Below, one piece after another: positions 16,251 through 23,444 of a stretch of 26,289 bases of DNA (its first letter is position 1; the number at the start of each line of letters is the position of its first letter). The position numbers and the translations under genes are program-made. Below the pieces are notes generated by a model. The model searched no databases, was not told the DNA's origin, and saw only the letters and a program-made list of their open reading frames with translations. This DNA comes from UBA4951 sp963616935 (GTDB lineage: Bacteria; Bacillota_I; Bacilli_A; RFN20; CAG-826): NCBI GenBank assembly GCA_963616935.1, contig CAVEMS010000012.1:1-26289 (forward strand), written 5' to 3'.

Positions 16251-16624
16251 GAATCTACAAAATCAAGGTCAATAACAAGACCTACGAAGTCAAAATCATG
16301 TCTGTGACCGAGACAGAGCCGCTTACGGTCGATACCGTAAAAGCGGCGCCCGCCAAAGAGGAGGCCAAAACCGAGAAGAAAGAGACGAAAGCCGTTAGTT
16401 CGCCTAGCGAAGGCGAAGCGGTCATTTCGCCGATGCAAGGCACGATACTCGACATCCTCGTCAAAGTCGGAGATGAAGTAAAAAGCGGCGATAACCTCGT
16501 GATTCTCGAGGCCATGAAGCTAGAAAACGAAATCAAAGCGCCAAAAGACGGCAAAGTACTCGCCATAAACGTTTCGAAAGGCGATAACGTCAATTCCGGC
16601 GCCGTCTTGATAACTTTGGGGTAA
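16247..16624 (+). CDS. biotin carrier protein of the decarboxylase
   Basis: Carries carboxybiotin from the alpha subunit to the membrane beta subunit. The 125-residue protein has a short N-terminal beta part (RIYKIKVNNKTYEVKI), an Ala/Lys/Glu-rich flexible linker (about 30-55) and a biotinyl domain at 57-125. The biotin-accepting lysine is K91 in EAMKLEN, with SPMQGTILDI and VGDEVKSGD as the flanking half. GAGGAG lies just upstream of ATG 16247, and the gene overlaps the preceding stop by ATGA. A biotin ligase gene stands two genes downstream in the same operon. In the enterococcal four-subunit enzyme the equivalent is called OadD. Confidence 0.93.
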   Translation: MRIYKIKVNNKTYEVKIMSVTETEPLTVDTVKAAPAKEEAKTEKKETKAVSSPSEGEAVISPMQGTILDILVKVGDEVKSGDNLVILEAMKLENEIKAPKDGKVLAINVSKGDNVNSGAVLITLG

Positions 16625-16628
16625 CGAT

Positions 16629-17810
16629 ATGCGTCTTCTCGTCCTTAACGACATAGGCAATTTCTTCTCCGGGTTCTGGGAAAGCACCGGCATCGCCCAA
16701 TTTTTTAGCGGCGACGGTTGGAAGAGCCTCATCATGATACTCATTGCCTGTCTCATGCTTTTCCTCGCCATCTTCAAGCAAGCCGAGCCTTATCTTCTTA
16801 TCCCGATGGGTATCGGAATGCTATTAAGCAACTTGCCACTATCTGGCATCTTTGAGCCAGACCCCACTTCCATCACCGGATATAAGGGGTTAATCGGATA
16901 TCTATATATCGGCGTCAAATACGAGATATTCCCTTGCCTTATATTCCTAGGCATTGGAGCGACGACCGATTTCGGCCCACTTATCTCCAATCCTAAGACG
17001 ATGATCCTAGGCGCTGCGGCGCAAATCGGGATCTTCGTCACTTTCTTGCTCGCCATATTGTTTGGCTTCACCCCGCAAGAGGCCGCTTCAATCGGCATCA
17101 TCGGCGGTGCGGATGGCCCAACGGCGATTCTAACCACCACCAAACTAGCGCCTGGGCTTCTTTCTTCCATCGCTATCGCTGCCTATTCCTATATGGCCTT
17201 AGTGCCATTCATCCAGCCGCCAGTGATTAGGCTTCTCACCACCAAAAAGGAGAGAAGGATTCATATGGAAGAGCTTAAGCCGGTGAGCAAAACCAAGAAG
17301 ATTATCTTCCCGATCGCCGTCACGATTATCGTGACTCTCTTAGTCCCAAGCGCCGCGCCGCTAATCGGCTGCTTGATGTTTGGCAACCTCATCAAAGAAT
17401 CCGGCGTCGTCCCGAAACTCGTGGAAAACGCCTCGAACGCACTGCTATACATCGTCACGATTCTCTTAGGCTTATGCGTTGGCGCGACCGCCACTGCCGA
17501 TACCTTCTTGACTCTTAGCACCCTTAAGATCTTCGCATTAGGAATCGCCGCCTTTATCTTGGCGACAGCCGGCGGAGTCCTAATCGGAAAACTCATGTGC
17601 TGGCTTACCCACGGCAAGATCAACCCAATGATCGGGGCCGCCGGCGTAAGCGCCGTCCCAATGGCCGCCCGCGTCGTTCAGAAAGAGGGCGTAAGAGAAG
17701 ATCCGTCGAACTTCTTGCTCATGCACGCCATGGGCCCGAATGTCGCTGGCGTCATCGGAAGCGCCGTCGCGGCGGGTTTACTCATAATGCTTTTGCAAGT
17801 CGGAGCTTAA
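16629..17810 (+). CDS. oadB: oxaloacetate decarboxylase beta subunit, Na+ pump
   Basis: Membrane subunit that decarboxylates carboxybiotin and uses the energy to export Na+. The 393-residue protein has about nine to ten hydrophobic segments. The family motif GIIGGADGPTAI (156-167) contains D162, matching the aspartate needed for Na+ and proton movement. The second motif GVSAVPMAARV (339-349) and HAMGPNVAGVIGSAVAAG (366-383) with N371 are also intact. It begins four bases after the carrier gene; the ribosome site is weak (GGGG). birA begins one base after its stop. Related decarboxylases for glutaconyl-CoA or methylmalonyl-CoA use the same beta subunit, but the alpha subunit here is the oxaloacetate type. 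Confidence 0.95.
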   Translation: MRLLVLNDIGNFFSGFWESTGIAQFFSGDGWKSLIMILIACLMLFLAIFKQAEPYLLIPMGIGMLLSNLPLSGIFEPDPTSITGYKGLIGYLYIGVKYEIFPCLIFLGIGATTDFGPLISNPKTMILGAAAQIGIFVTFLLAILFGFTPQEAASIGIIGGADGPTAILTTTKLAPGLLSSIAIAAYSYMALVPFIQPPVIRLLTTKKERRIHMEELKPVSKTKKIIFPIAVTIIVTLLVPSAAPLIGCLMFGNLIKESGVVPKLVENASNALLYIVTILLGLCVGATATADTFLTLSTLKIFALGIAAFILATAGGVLIGKLMCWLTHGKINPMIGAAGVSAVPMAARVVQKEGVREDPSNFLLMHAMGPNVAGVIGSAVAAGLLIMLLQVGA

Positions 17811-17811
17811 T

Positions 17812-18531
17812 ATGATCCACCCCTTCCTTCGCTTCGATGAAATAGATAGCACGAACGACTATCTCTTAGAGAACTATAAAGACCTCAAAGACGGAACGGT
17901 CGTCATCGCTCTCTCTCAACTTTCTGGAAAAGGAAGAAGAGGGAGAAATTGGCTATCTAGCGAAGGAATGCTGCCATTTAGCATCTTGCTAAAAGGAGAC
18001 AAATACGACAAAGCGCGTTCTATCCTGCCTTTACTCGCCGCCTCCTCCCTTATAGAGGCTCTAGCGAAAAAAGGCATCGACGCGTATCTGAAATGGCCAA
18101 ATGACGTTTACCTAAACGACAAAAAATGCGCTGGGATATTGCTTGAAGGAATCTATAAGGAAAAGCAAGAAGCCATCGTCATAGGAATCGGAATAAACGT
18201 CAATCAGGCCTCCTTCCCTCCCTCTCTTCCCTTAGCCACTTCCCTAAGGATTGAGACAAAGAAGGAATTCAATCTCGACGAAATCGTCGAATCCTTCTTA
18301 GAGAGATTCGATAAGATGTTGGAAGACTATCTCGCCAACGGAGAGAAATACCTCATGGTAGCGAGAAAGAAAGACTATCTATACGGCAAAACGGTTCTTC
18401 TAAACTACTATGGCGAGAACATAACCGGGTTAGCCCTTGGGATAGAAAAAGACGGGTCCTTGTTGCTAAAGAAAGGCGATAAGGAAACAATCACGATTAC
18501 TTCTGGGGAAGCGTCGCTTCACCAGGATTAA
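17812..18531 (+). CDS. birA: biotin--protein ligase without DNA-binding domain
   Basis: Attaches biotin to carrier lysines through biotinyl-AMP. The 239-residue protein starts directly with the catalytic domain (FDEIDSTNDY, 8-17). It has GKGRRGR (39-45), the biotinyl-AMP loop, KWPNDVY (94-100) and KKCAGILLEG (104-113) with the catalytic lysine, then an SH3-like C-terminal domain. There is no winged helix at the N-terminus, so it is a class I ligase that cannot repress biotin genes as E. coli BirA does. GGAG lies six bases before the ATG, at the end of oadB, one base away. Placement inside the oad operon suggests that its main client is the carrier protein encoded at 16247-16624. Confidence 0.93.
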   Translation: MIHPFLRFDEIDSTNDYLLENYKDLKDGTVVIALSQLSGKGRRGRNWLSSEGMLPFSILLKGDKYDKARSILPLLAASSLIEALAKKGIDAYLKWPNDVYLNDKKCAGILLEGIYKEKQEAIVIGIGINVNQASFPPSLPLATSLRIETKKEFNLDEIVESFLERFDKMLEDYLANGEKYLMVARKKDYLYGKTVLLNYYGENITGLALGIEKDGSLLLKKGDKETITITSGEASLHQD

Positions 18532-18559
18532 TAAATCAAAGCGAAAGGAGCAATTTGCA

Positions 18560-20167
18560 ATGAAACCACTTGATTTGGAGAAATACGGCATCAAAGGCGC
18601 AAAAGAGGTCATCTATAACCCCTCCTACGACTACCTCTATGAGGAAGAGACGAAAGAAGAACTCGAAGGATATGAGAAAGGGCAAGTCACGGAACTTGGC
18701 GCGGTCAATGTCATGACCGGCGTCTTCACCGGGCGCTCGCCAAAAGACAAGTACATCGTCGTCGACGAAAATTCGAAAGACACCGTTTGGTGGAATAGCA
18801 AGGAATATCCTAACGATAACCACCCGATGACGATAGAGACATGGAAAAGCGTCAAAGAACTCGCCATCAATGAACTGTCAAATAAAAAACTATACGTCGT
18901 CGACGCTTATTGTGGCGCCAACAAAGACACGAGGATGGCCGTCCGCTTCATAGTCGAAGTCGCTTGGCAAGCCCACTTCATCCGCAACATGTTCATCCGC
19001 CCATCGGAAGACGAACTAAAGGACTTCGAGCCGGATTTCGTCGTCTATAACGCCTCGAAAGCGAAAGTCGATAACTATTCCGAGCTTGGCCTTAATAGCG
19101 AAACCTGTGTTGCCTTCAACATCACTTCGAAAGAGCAAGTCATCCTTAATACATGGTATGGCGGCGAGATGAAGAAAGGCATGTTCTCGATGATGAACTA
19201 CTATCTTCCATTAAAGGGAATAGCCAGCATGCATTGCAGCGCAAACACCGATATGAACGGCGAAAACACCGCCATCTTCTTCGGATTGTCCGGAACTGGA
19301 AAAACGACTTTGTCGACCGATCCTAAGAGACTATTGATCGGCGACGACGAGCATGGCTGGGATGATAACGGCGTCTTCAATTTCGAAGGCGGTTGTTACG
19401 CCAAGGTCATTAACCTCGATAAGGAAAGCGAACCGGACATCTATAACGCCATCAAACGCGACGCCCTTTTGGAGAACGTCACCGTTTCTAAGGATGGGGA
19501 GATCGATTTCGCCGACAAATCCGTGACCGAGAACACCCGCGTTTCCTATCCGATCTACCACATCAACAACATCGTCAAGCCGATCAGCCACGGCCCAGCG
19601 GCGAAAAACGTCATCTTCCTATCGGCCGATGCCTTCGGAGTTTTGCCACCGGTTTCGATCCTCACCCCCGAGCAAACCCAATACTACTTCCTTTCTGGCT
19701 TCACCGCCAAACTCGCAGGCACCGAAAGAGGGATAACCTCGCCAACCCCGACCTTCTCCGCTTGCTTCGGACAGGCCTTCTTGGAGCTACACCCAACCAA
19801 ATACGCTCAAGAACTCGTCAAGAAGATGCAAAAAAGCGGCGCGAAAGCGTATCTTGTTAACACTGGCTGGAATGGCTCAGGCAAACGCATTTCGATCAAG
19901 GATACCCGCGGCATCATCGACGCGATCCTCGATGGCAGCATCCTTAAAGCCGAAACGAAGACGATCCCCTTCTTCGATTTCGAGGTTCCTACCTCTCTTC
20001 CAGGCGTCGATCCGAAGATCCTCGATCCTCGCGACACCTATCAAGATGCCAAGGAATGGGAAGAGAAAGCCAAAGATTTGGCCTCCCGTTTCCAAAAGAA
20101 CTTCGTCAAATACGAATCCAACGATGCCGGAAAGGCCCTCGTTAAAGCGGGTCCTTCGCTCGACTAA
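18560..20167 (+). CDS. pckA: phosphoenolpyruvate carboxykinase (ATP)
   Basis: Interconverts oxaloacetate + ATP and PEP + CO2 + ADP. The 535 residues are the usual length. Motifs are GRSPKDKY (58-65), P-loop GLSGTGKTT (242-250) preceded by SANTDM, and the kinase/metal segment LIGDDEHGWDDNG (259-271). NTGWNGSGKRISIKDTR and PGVDPKILDPRDTY near the C-terminus closely resemble the E. coli/Actinobacillus type. AAGGAG lies nine bases before ATG, and the gap to birA is only 28 bp, so it probably belongs to the oad operon, which ends with the terminator after it. In fermenters without gluconeogenic need this enzyme often runs in the carboxylating, ATP-forming direction; together with the Oad pump it would link PEP to pyruvate. 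Confidence 0.97.
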   Translation: MKPLDLEKYGIKGAKEVIYNPSYDYLYEEETKEELEGYEKGQVTELGAVNVMTGVFTGRSPKDKYIVVDENSKDTVWWNSKEYPNDNHPMTIETWKSVKELAINELSNKKLYVVDAYCGANKDTRMAVRFIVEVAWQAHFIRNMFIRPSEDELKDFEPDFVVYNASKAKVDNYSELGLNSETCVAFNITSKEQVILNTWYGGEMKKGMFSMMNYYLPLKGIASMHCSANTDMNGENTAIFFGLSGTGKTTLSTDPKRLLIGDDEHGWDDNGVFNFEGGCYAKVINLDKESEPDIYNAIKRDALLENVTVSKDGEIDFADKSVTENTRVSYPIYHINNIVKPISHGPAAKNVIFLSADAFGVLPPVSILTPEQTQYYFLSGFTAKLAGTERGITSPTPTFSACFGQAFLELHPTKYAQELVKKMQKSGAKAYLVNTGWNGSGKRISIKDTRGIIDAILDGSILKAETKTIPFFDFEVPTSLPGVDPKILDPRDTYQDAKEWEEKAKDLASRFQKNFVKYESNDAGKALVKAGPSLD

Positions 20168-20185
20168 AGAAGCGTTTCTTCAAAG

Positions 20186-20207
20186 AGAGGGGGTAACCCC
20201 TCTTTTT
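20186..20207 (+). terminator. terminator of the oad-birA-pckA operon
   Basis: AGAGGGG / CCCCTCT (20186-20192 with 20197-20203), a GTAA tetraloop of the GNRA type, and five T in a row. It lies 18 bases after the pckA stop. Confidence 0.92.
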
Positions 20208-20271
20208 CGTTATATGCCTCTCTTACTCGCCCCTACGTTTTTTGTTTATGGAATTAAGGATGTCTTTGTCT

Positions 20272-20277
20272 TAAAAT
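20272..20277 (+). promoter_or_regulatory. putative -10 box of plsC-dgk, leaderless
   Basis: TAAAAT at 20272-20277. The predicted transcription start (20284-20285) falls on the plsC ATG. There is no Shine-Dalgarno and no good -35 box. Confidence 0.4.
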
Positions 20278-20284
20278 CATTGTG

Positions 20285-21115
20285 ATGTTTTTAACCGTCA
20301 TCTCCGTCCTAGCCTCCCTTGGGCTATCGGGATACCTAACCTATCTATTATGCATATACACCGATTGGTATTACTTTTTCGTATCCCTTCTCTTTTTTAT
20401 GCCCATCTGGGCGATATTATTCGGAATATGGGTCATAATCCTCGTCATCTGGGGCAAGTTTCTCGATAAGAGCAAGGAAGGGCATTATTCTTCCTTCTAT
20501 TATTGGGTTTTGAGGAACACCGATGTGTGGCTTATCAAAATCCTTCGCATCTTCGTAAGGAAAGAGGGATTTGAGAAGGTGCCACATGACGAAAAATGCC
20601 TTTTCATCATGAACCACAATTCGAACTTCGATCCGATGATCCTTATAGATCTAATCGGCAACGCTCCTCTTATCTGCGTCACCAAACCCGAGAACATGTC
20701 GTTCCCGATTGCCGGGCCCTTCGTCCATCATTCCGGATTCATACCAATCGACAGAGAGAATCCGAAGAACGCTTTAAAAGCGATCGAGAAGGCAAGCGAG
20801 GTGATTTCCTCGAATACCGGCCACATTTGCATTTTCCCCGAAGGGACGAGGAACAAGACAAGAGAATCGCTTCTCCCCTTCCATCCAGGCACCTTCAAAA
20901 TAGCCACGGAAATCGGAGCGCCAATCGTCGTTATCGACTTAAAGAACACCAAAGCCATCAAGAAATGCTGCCCTTGGCGGCATGTCACCGTCGAGGCGAA
21001 CGTTCTCGCCGTCTTGCATAAAGAGGACTACGAAGGCAAGAACGTCACCGAAATATCTTCTTATTGCCATGATATGATTAAAGATGATTTTGAAAAAAGG
21101 AGGAAATCACGATGA
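20285..21115 (+). CDS. plsC: 1-acyl-sn-glycerol-3-phosphate acyltransferase (PlsC-like)
   Basis: Acylates lysophosphatidic acid to phosphatidic acid in membrane lipid synthesis. The 276-residue protein has two N-terminal hydrophobic segments (about 3-24 and 29-58) and then the acyltransferase domain. Motif NHNSNFD (110-116) is the catalytic HX4D, and FPEGTR (184-189) is the glycerol phosphate binding motif. The start could be ATG 20285 or GTG 20282 directly before it; neither has a ribosome site and a TAAAAT box lies seven bases upstream. It follows a strong terminator, so it is a new transcription unit with the lipid kinase gene, which overlaps it by ATGA. Acyl specificity cannot be predicted. 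Confidence 0.92.
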   Translation: MFLTVISVLASLGLSGYLTYLLCIYTDWYYFFVSLLFFMPIWAILFGIWVIILVIWGKFLDKSKEGHYSSFYYWVLRNTDVWLIKILRIFVRKEGFEKVPHDEKCLFIMNHNSNFDPMILIDLIGNAPLICVTKPENMSFPIAGPFVHHSGFIPIDRENPKNALKAIEKASEVISSNTGHICIFPEGTRNKTRESLLPFHPGTFKIATEIGAPIVVIDLKNTKAIKKCCPWRHVTVEANVLAVLHKEDYEGKNVTEISSYCHDMIKDDFEKRRKSR

Positions 21116-21966
21116 TCTATCTTTATTACAACGCTTTAGCCGATAACAACAACCTATCGGCGAGCCTCGAGCCGATTAAAACGAAGCTCGAAGCCAAATG
21201 GGGCGAAGAAATCGAAATGAGAAACGCCTATGACGTCGCTTGGGAAGAGGAACAAAAAACCTTCAAAGAAGGCGACAAAGTCCTTTTAGCCGGCGGAGAT
21301 GGAACGCTCAACCACTTCATCAATGTCTTCGATCCGTCCTCTTTCCCAGTTGATATCTACCTCTTGCCGATGGGAACGGGAAATGACTTCCTTAACGACA
21401 GAAAAGAAGTCGTCGACGAGGATGGCTTAGTTAAGCTAAACGATTGCTTGAAAGGCCTTCCGACAATCGAAGTCAAAGGCAAAACCTATCGTTTCATCAA
21501 CGGCATTGGCTTTGGAATCGATGGCGATTGCTGCGTCGTCGCCGAGCAAATGAAGAAAGCGGGCGAGAAGAAAATCGACTATTCGAAGATCACGATCTCC
21601 TTGCTTCTAAAGAGTTTCAAACCGCGCAACGCCACCGTCACGATAGATGGCGAGAAATTCGAATTCAAGAAAGTCTATTTGGCTTCCTCTATGTTCGGCA
21701 AATATTATGGTGGCGGCATGCGAGTCGCTCCCGATCAAGTCCGTAATGGCGGCCTTCTTTCCTTCGTCACGATCTATGGCAAAGGGAAGATCGGAACCTT
21801 GATGATGTTCCCAAAGATCTTCTCCGGCACCCACGTCAAATACAAGAAGAATGTCTTCATCAAGACGGGAAAAGAGATCGTCGTCACCTTCGATAAGCCA
21901 TGCGGCTTACAAATCGACGGCGAAGTAGTTGAGGACGTCACCACCTACAAAGTCTTCGTTAAATAA
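21112..21966 (+). CDS. diacylglycerol kinase-family lipid kinase
   Basis: Phosphorylates diacylglycerol or a related lipid with ATP, in the DgkB/YegS group. The 284-residue protein has the nucleotide-binding GGDGT motif (61-65) and PMGTGND (86-92), with the usual beta-sandwich second half (FINGIGFGIDGD, YGGGMRVAPDQVRNGGLL, then LQIDGEVV). ATG 21112 has a strong AAGGAGG site and overlaps the plsC stop by four bases. Diacylglycerol recycled by this enzyme and lysophosphatidate acylated by PlsC both give phosphatidic acid, so the pair is functionally coherent. It could also be a sphingosine-type lipid kinase; substrate not determined by sequence. Confidence 0.9.
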   Translation: MIYLYYNALADNNNLSASLEPIKTKLEAKWGEEIEMRNAYDVAWEEEQKTFKEGDKVLLAGGDGTLNHFINVFDPSSFPVDIYLLPMGTGNDFLNDRKEVVDEDGLVKLNDCLKGLPTIEVKGKTYRFINGIGFGIDGDCCVVAEQMKKAGEKKIDYSKITISLLLKSFKPRNATVTIDGEKFEFKKVYLASSMFGKYYGGGMRVAPDQVRNGGLLSFVTIYGKGKIGTLMMFPKIFSGTHVKYKKNVFIKTGKEIVVTFDKPCGLQIDGEVVEDVTTYKVFVK

Positions 21967-21978
21967 TCAGTCGAAAAG

Positions 21979-22007
21979 ACCGTTAAGACCTTCTCTTAGC
22001 GGTTTTT
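21979..22007. terminator. bidirectional terminator between lipid kinase and serine dehydratase
   Basis: ACCGTTAAGA (21979-21988) pairs with TCTTAGCGGT (21994-22003), ten pairs with one wobble, followed by five T (22003-22007). The other strand also has a T-rich tail (GGTCTTTTC), and the flanking genes converge here. Confidence 0.88.
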
Positions 22008-22018
22008 ATTATGTCGAA

Positions 22019-23230
22019 TCACGAGCAGAAAGTCTTCGCCAAACCGCCTAAACTAGTTTCTTTTAGTTCGATAGGAAGCTCATTCCCCGTTTCTTTCATA
22101 GCGGCCACCACCTTATCGAAAGAAACCTTGTTTTTACGATAAATAGCGATGTTTTTGGCGTATAGATAACTGCTATAGGCGTGGATTGCGGCCATCGCGT
22201 TCCGTTCGATACAAGGGATTTGGACATAGCCGTCTATCGGGTCGCAAGTGAGCCCTAAGAAATGTTCCATCGCCACCTCAGCGCCATATTCTATCTGATA
22301 AAGGGAAAGGCCATGAAGGTAGGATAAAGAAGCGCTGGCGAAGCTGGCGGCCGAGCCGATTTCGGATTGGCAACCAAGAAGCGCGCCAGACACTCCGGCA
22401 TTTTCTTTGATGAAGGAGCAAACGAGCGCGCCGACTAAATACGCCGGAATAAGCGATTCGATCGGATATCCATGGTGCTTCATCTCGTAATACAAACAAG
22501 CCGGGACGACCCCTGCCGCCCCGCATGTCGGGGTAGTTACGATAAGCTCGTTATTGGCGTTGGCTTCCGAAGTCGCATAGGCATAGCTAGTAAGGAGTAA
22601 TAGCCTCTTATCCTCTTCATCAAGGCTATCGAGAGCCCTTTCGTGAATTTCCTTGGCCACTCTTTTTAGTTTGAGATTCCCTGGCAATATTCCATCTTTT
22701 TCTAGCGATTCTTCGATTGTTTCGAAGGAATGAGTTAGCATTTTCTTGCCATATTCATATATATCCGAGGCGTCATTTTCCAAAATGACACGATAAACAT
22801 CGTGGATGTCCTTCTTCGCCATGTATTCTTTTAATCCGTCGAAAGTGGAGAAAGGATAAACGTCTTTCTCCTCGTTTTCCTTTCCTTCTTCTTTAAAGGC
22901 GCCGCCTCCTATCGAAAGATATCTTTTCTCTAACGAAGAGCCGTCTTCGAATATGGCTTTGCAAACCATGGTGTTCGGATGCGTTAACCCTTTATAAGAA
23001 GGGACGAAGCTGACTTTATGGGGTATATCACCGATTGCTTTCGCGATGATTTCATCTGTCGAATGCCCTTTGCCAGTTAGCGCCAAAGAACCATACAAAA
23101 CGACGTCGATTTCCTTTATGTCCATATTTTTCACATCATCCATGAAGGAAAGAACGATGCGATATGGCCCTATCGTGTGGCTTGAGGAAGGGCCTGGGCC
23201 TAAGATCAATAACGATTCGATCGATTTCAT
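22019..23230 (-). CDS. sdaA: single-chain L-serine dehydratase (iron-sulfur)
   Basis: Deaminates L-serine to pyruvate and ammonia with an oxygen-sensitive 4Fe-4S cluster. The 403-residue protein begins with the beta-type domain, marked by GPGPSSSHTIGPYR near the N-terminus. From about residue 190 the alpha-type domain follows, with TPTCGAAGVVP, GCQSEIGSAASF and LTCDPIDGYVQIPCIERNA. The cysteines in the last three motifs are the cluster ligands. In many Bacillota the two halves are separate proteins (SdaAB and SdaAA); here they are fused as in E. coli. There is no Shine-Dalgarno; a good promoter lies 20-48 bases upstream. It is a second source of pyruvate for Pfl. Confidence 0.94.
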   Translation of the reverse strand: MKSIESLLILGPGPSSSHTIGPYRIVLSFMDDVKNMDIKEIDVVLYGSLALTGKGHSTDEIIAKAIGDIPHKVSFVPSYKGLTHPNTMVCKAIFEDGSSLEKRYLSIGGGAFKEEGKENEEKDVYPFSTFDGLKEYMAKKDIHDVYRVILENDASDIYEYGKKMLTHSFETIEESLEKDGILPGNLKLKRVAKEIHERALDSLDEEDKRLLLLTSYAYATSEANANNELIVTTPTCGAAGVVPACLYYEMKHHGYPIESLIPAYLVGALVCSFIKENAGVSGALLGCQSEIGSAASFASASLSYLHGLSLYQIEYGAEVAMEHFLGLTCDPIDGYVQIPCIERNAMAAIHAYSSYLYAKNIAIYRKNKVSFDKVVAAMKETGNELPIELKETSLGGLAKTFCS

Positions 23231-23250
23231 ATCTTTTTAGGTTTTGAAGT

Positions 23251-23278
23251 TTTATCGCCTAGATGAATTGAATATCAA
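23251..23278 (-). promoter_or_regulatory. sdaA promoter
   Basis: TTGATA (23278-23273), 16 bases, GATAAA (23256-23251). The start is expected near 23244, giving a leader of only about 14 nt that lacks a Shine-Dalgarno. Confidence 0.6.
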
Positions 23279-23343
23279 ATTCTTTTCTTTTTCAATCCTT
23301 TCACCTATCGAAAACGAGCAAAAATCGCCCTTAATCGTCTTTT

Positions 23344-23364
23344 TATAACATCCGCGATGTTATA
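23344..23364. repeat. 21-bp perfect palindrome upstream of truncated hsdR
   Basis: Arms TATAACATC (23344-23352) and GATGTTATA (23356-23364) around a CGC centre. It sits in the 214-bp gap between sdaA and the hsdR remnant (23231-23444). A TG-T-TATAGA box partly overlaps its right arm. It may be an operator or a recombination-related site; there is no T-run suggesting a terminator. Confidence 0.6.
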
Positions 23365-23444
23365 GAATTTGCTAAAGGATTGGTAAGGGTATGGAATTCA
23401 GCTTCAATTGTCTTTCCTTCAAGACGGAAAAATAATCGATCAAG

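Noticed and set aside
15884..16438. 184-codon minus-strand frame across oadA/oadG/carrier
   Set aside because: Antisense to three recognisable, tightly coupled genes; composition reflects the codon bias of those genes.
17812..18531. BirA as the biotin repressor of bioY and the oad operon
   Set aside because: The protein begins with the catalytic domain and has no N-terminal winged helix, so it should not bind DNA.
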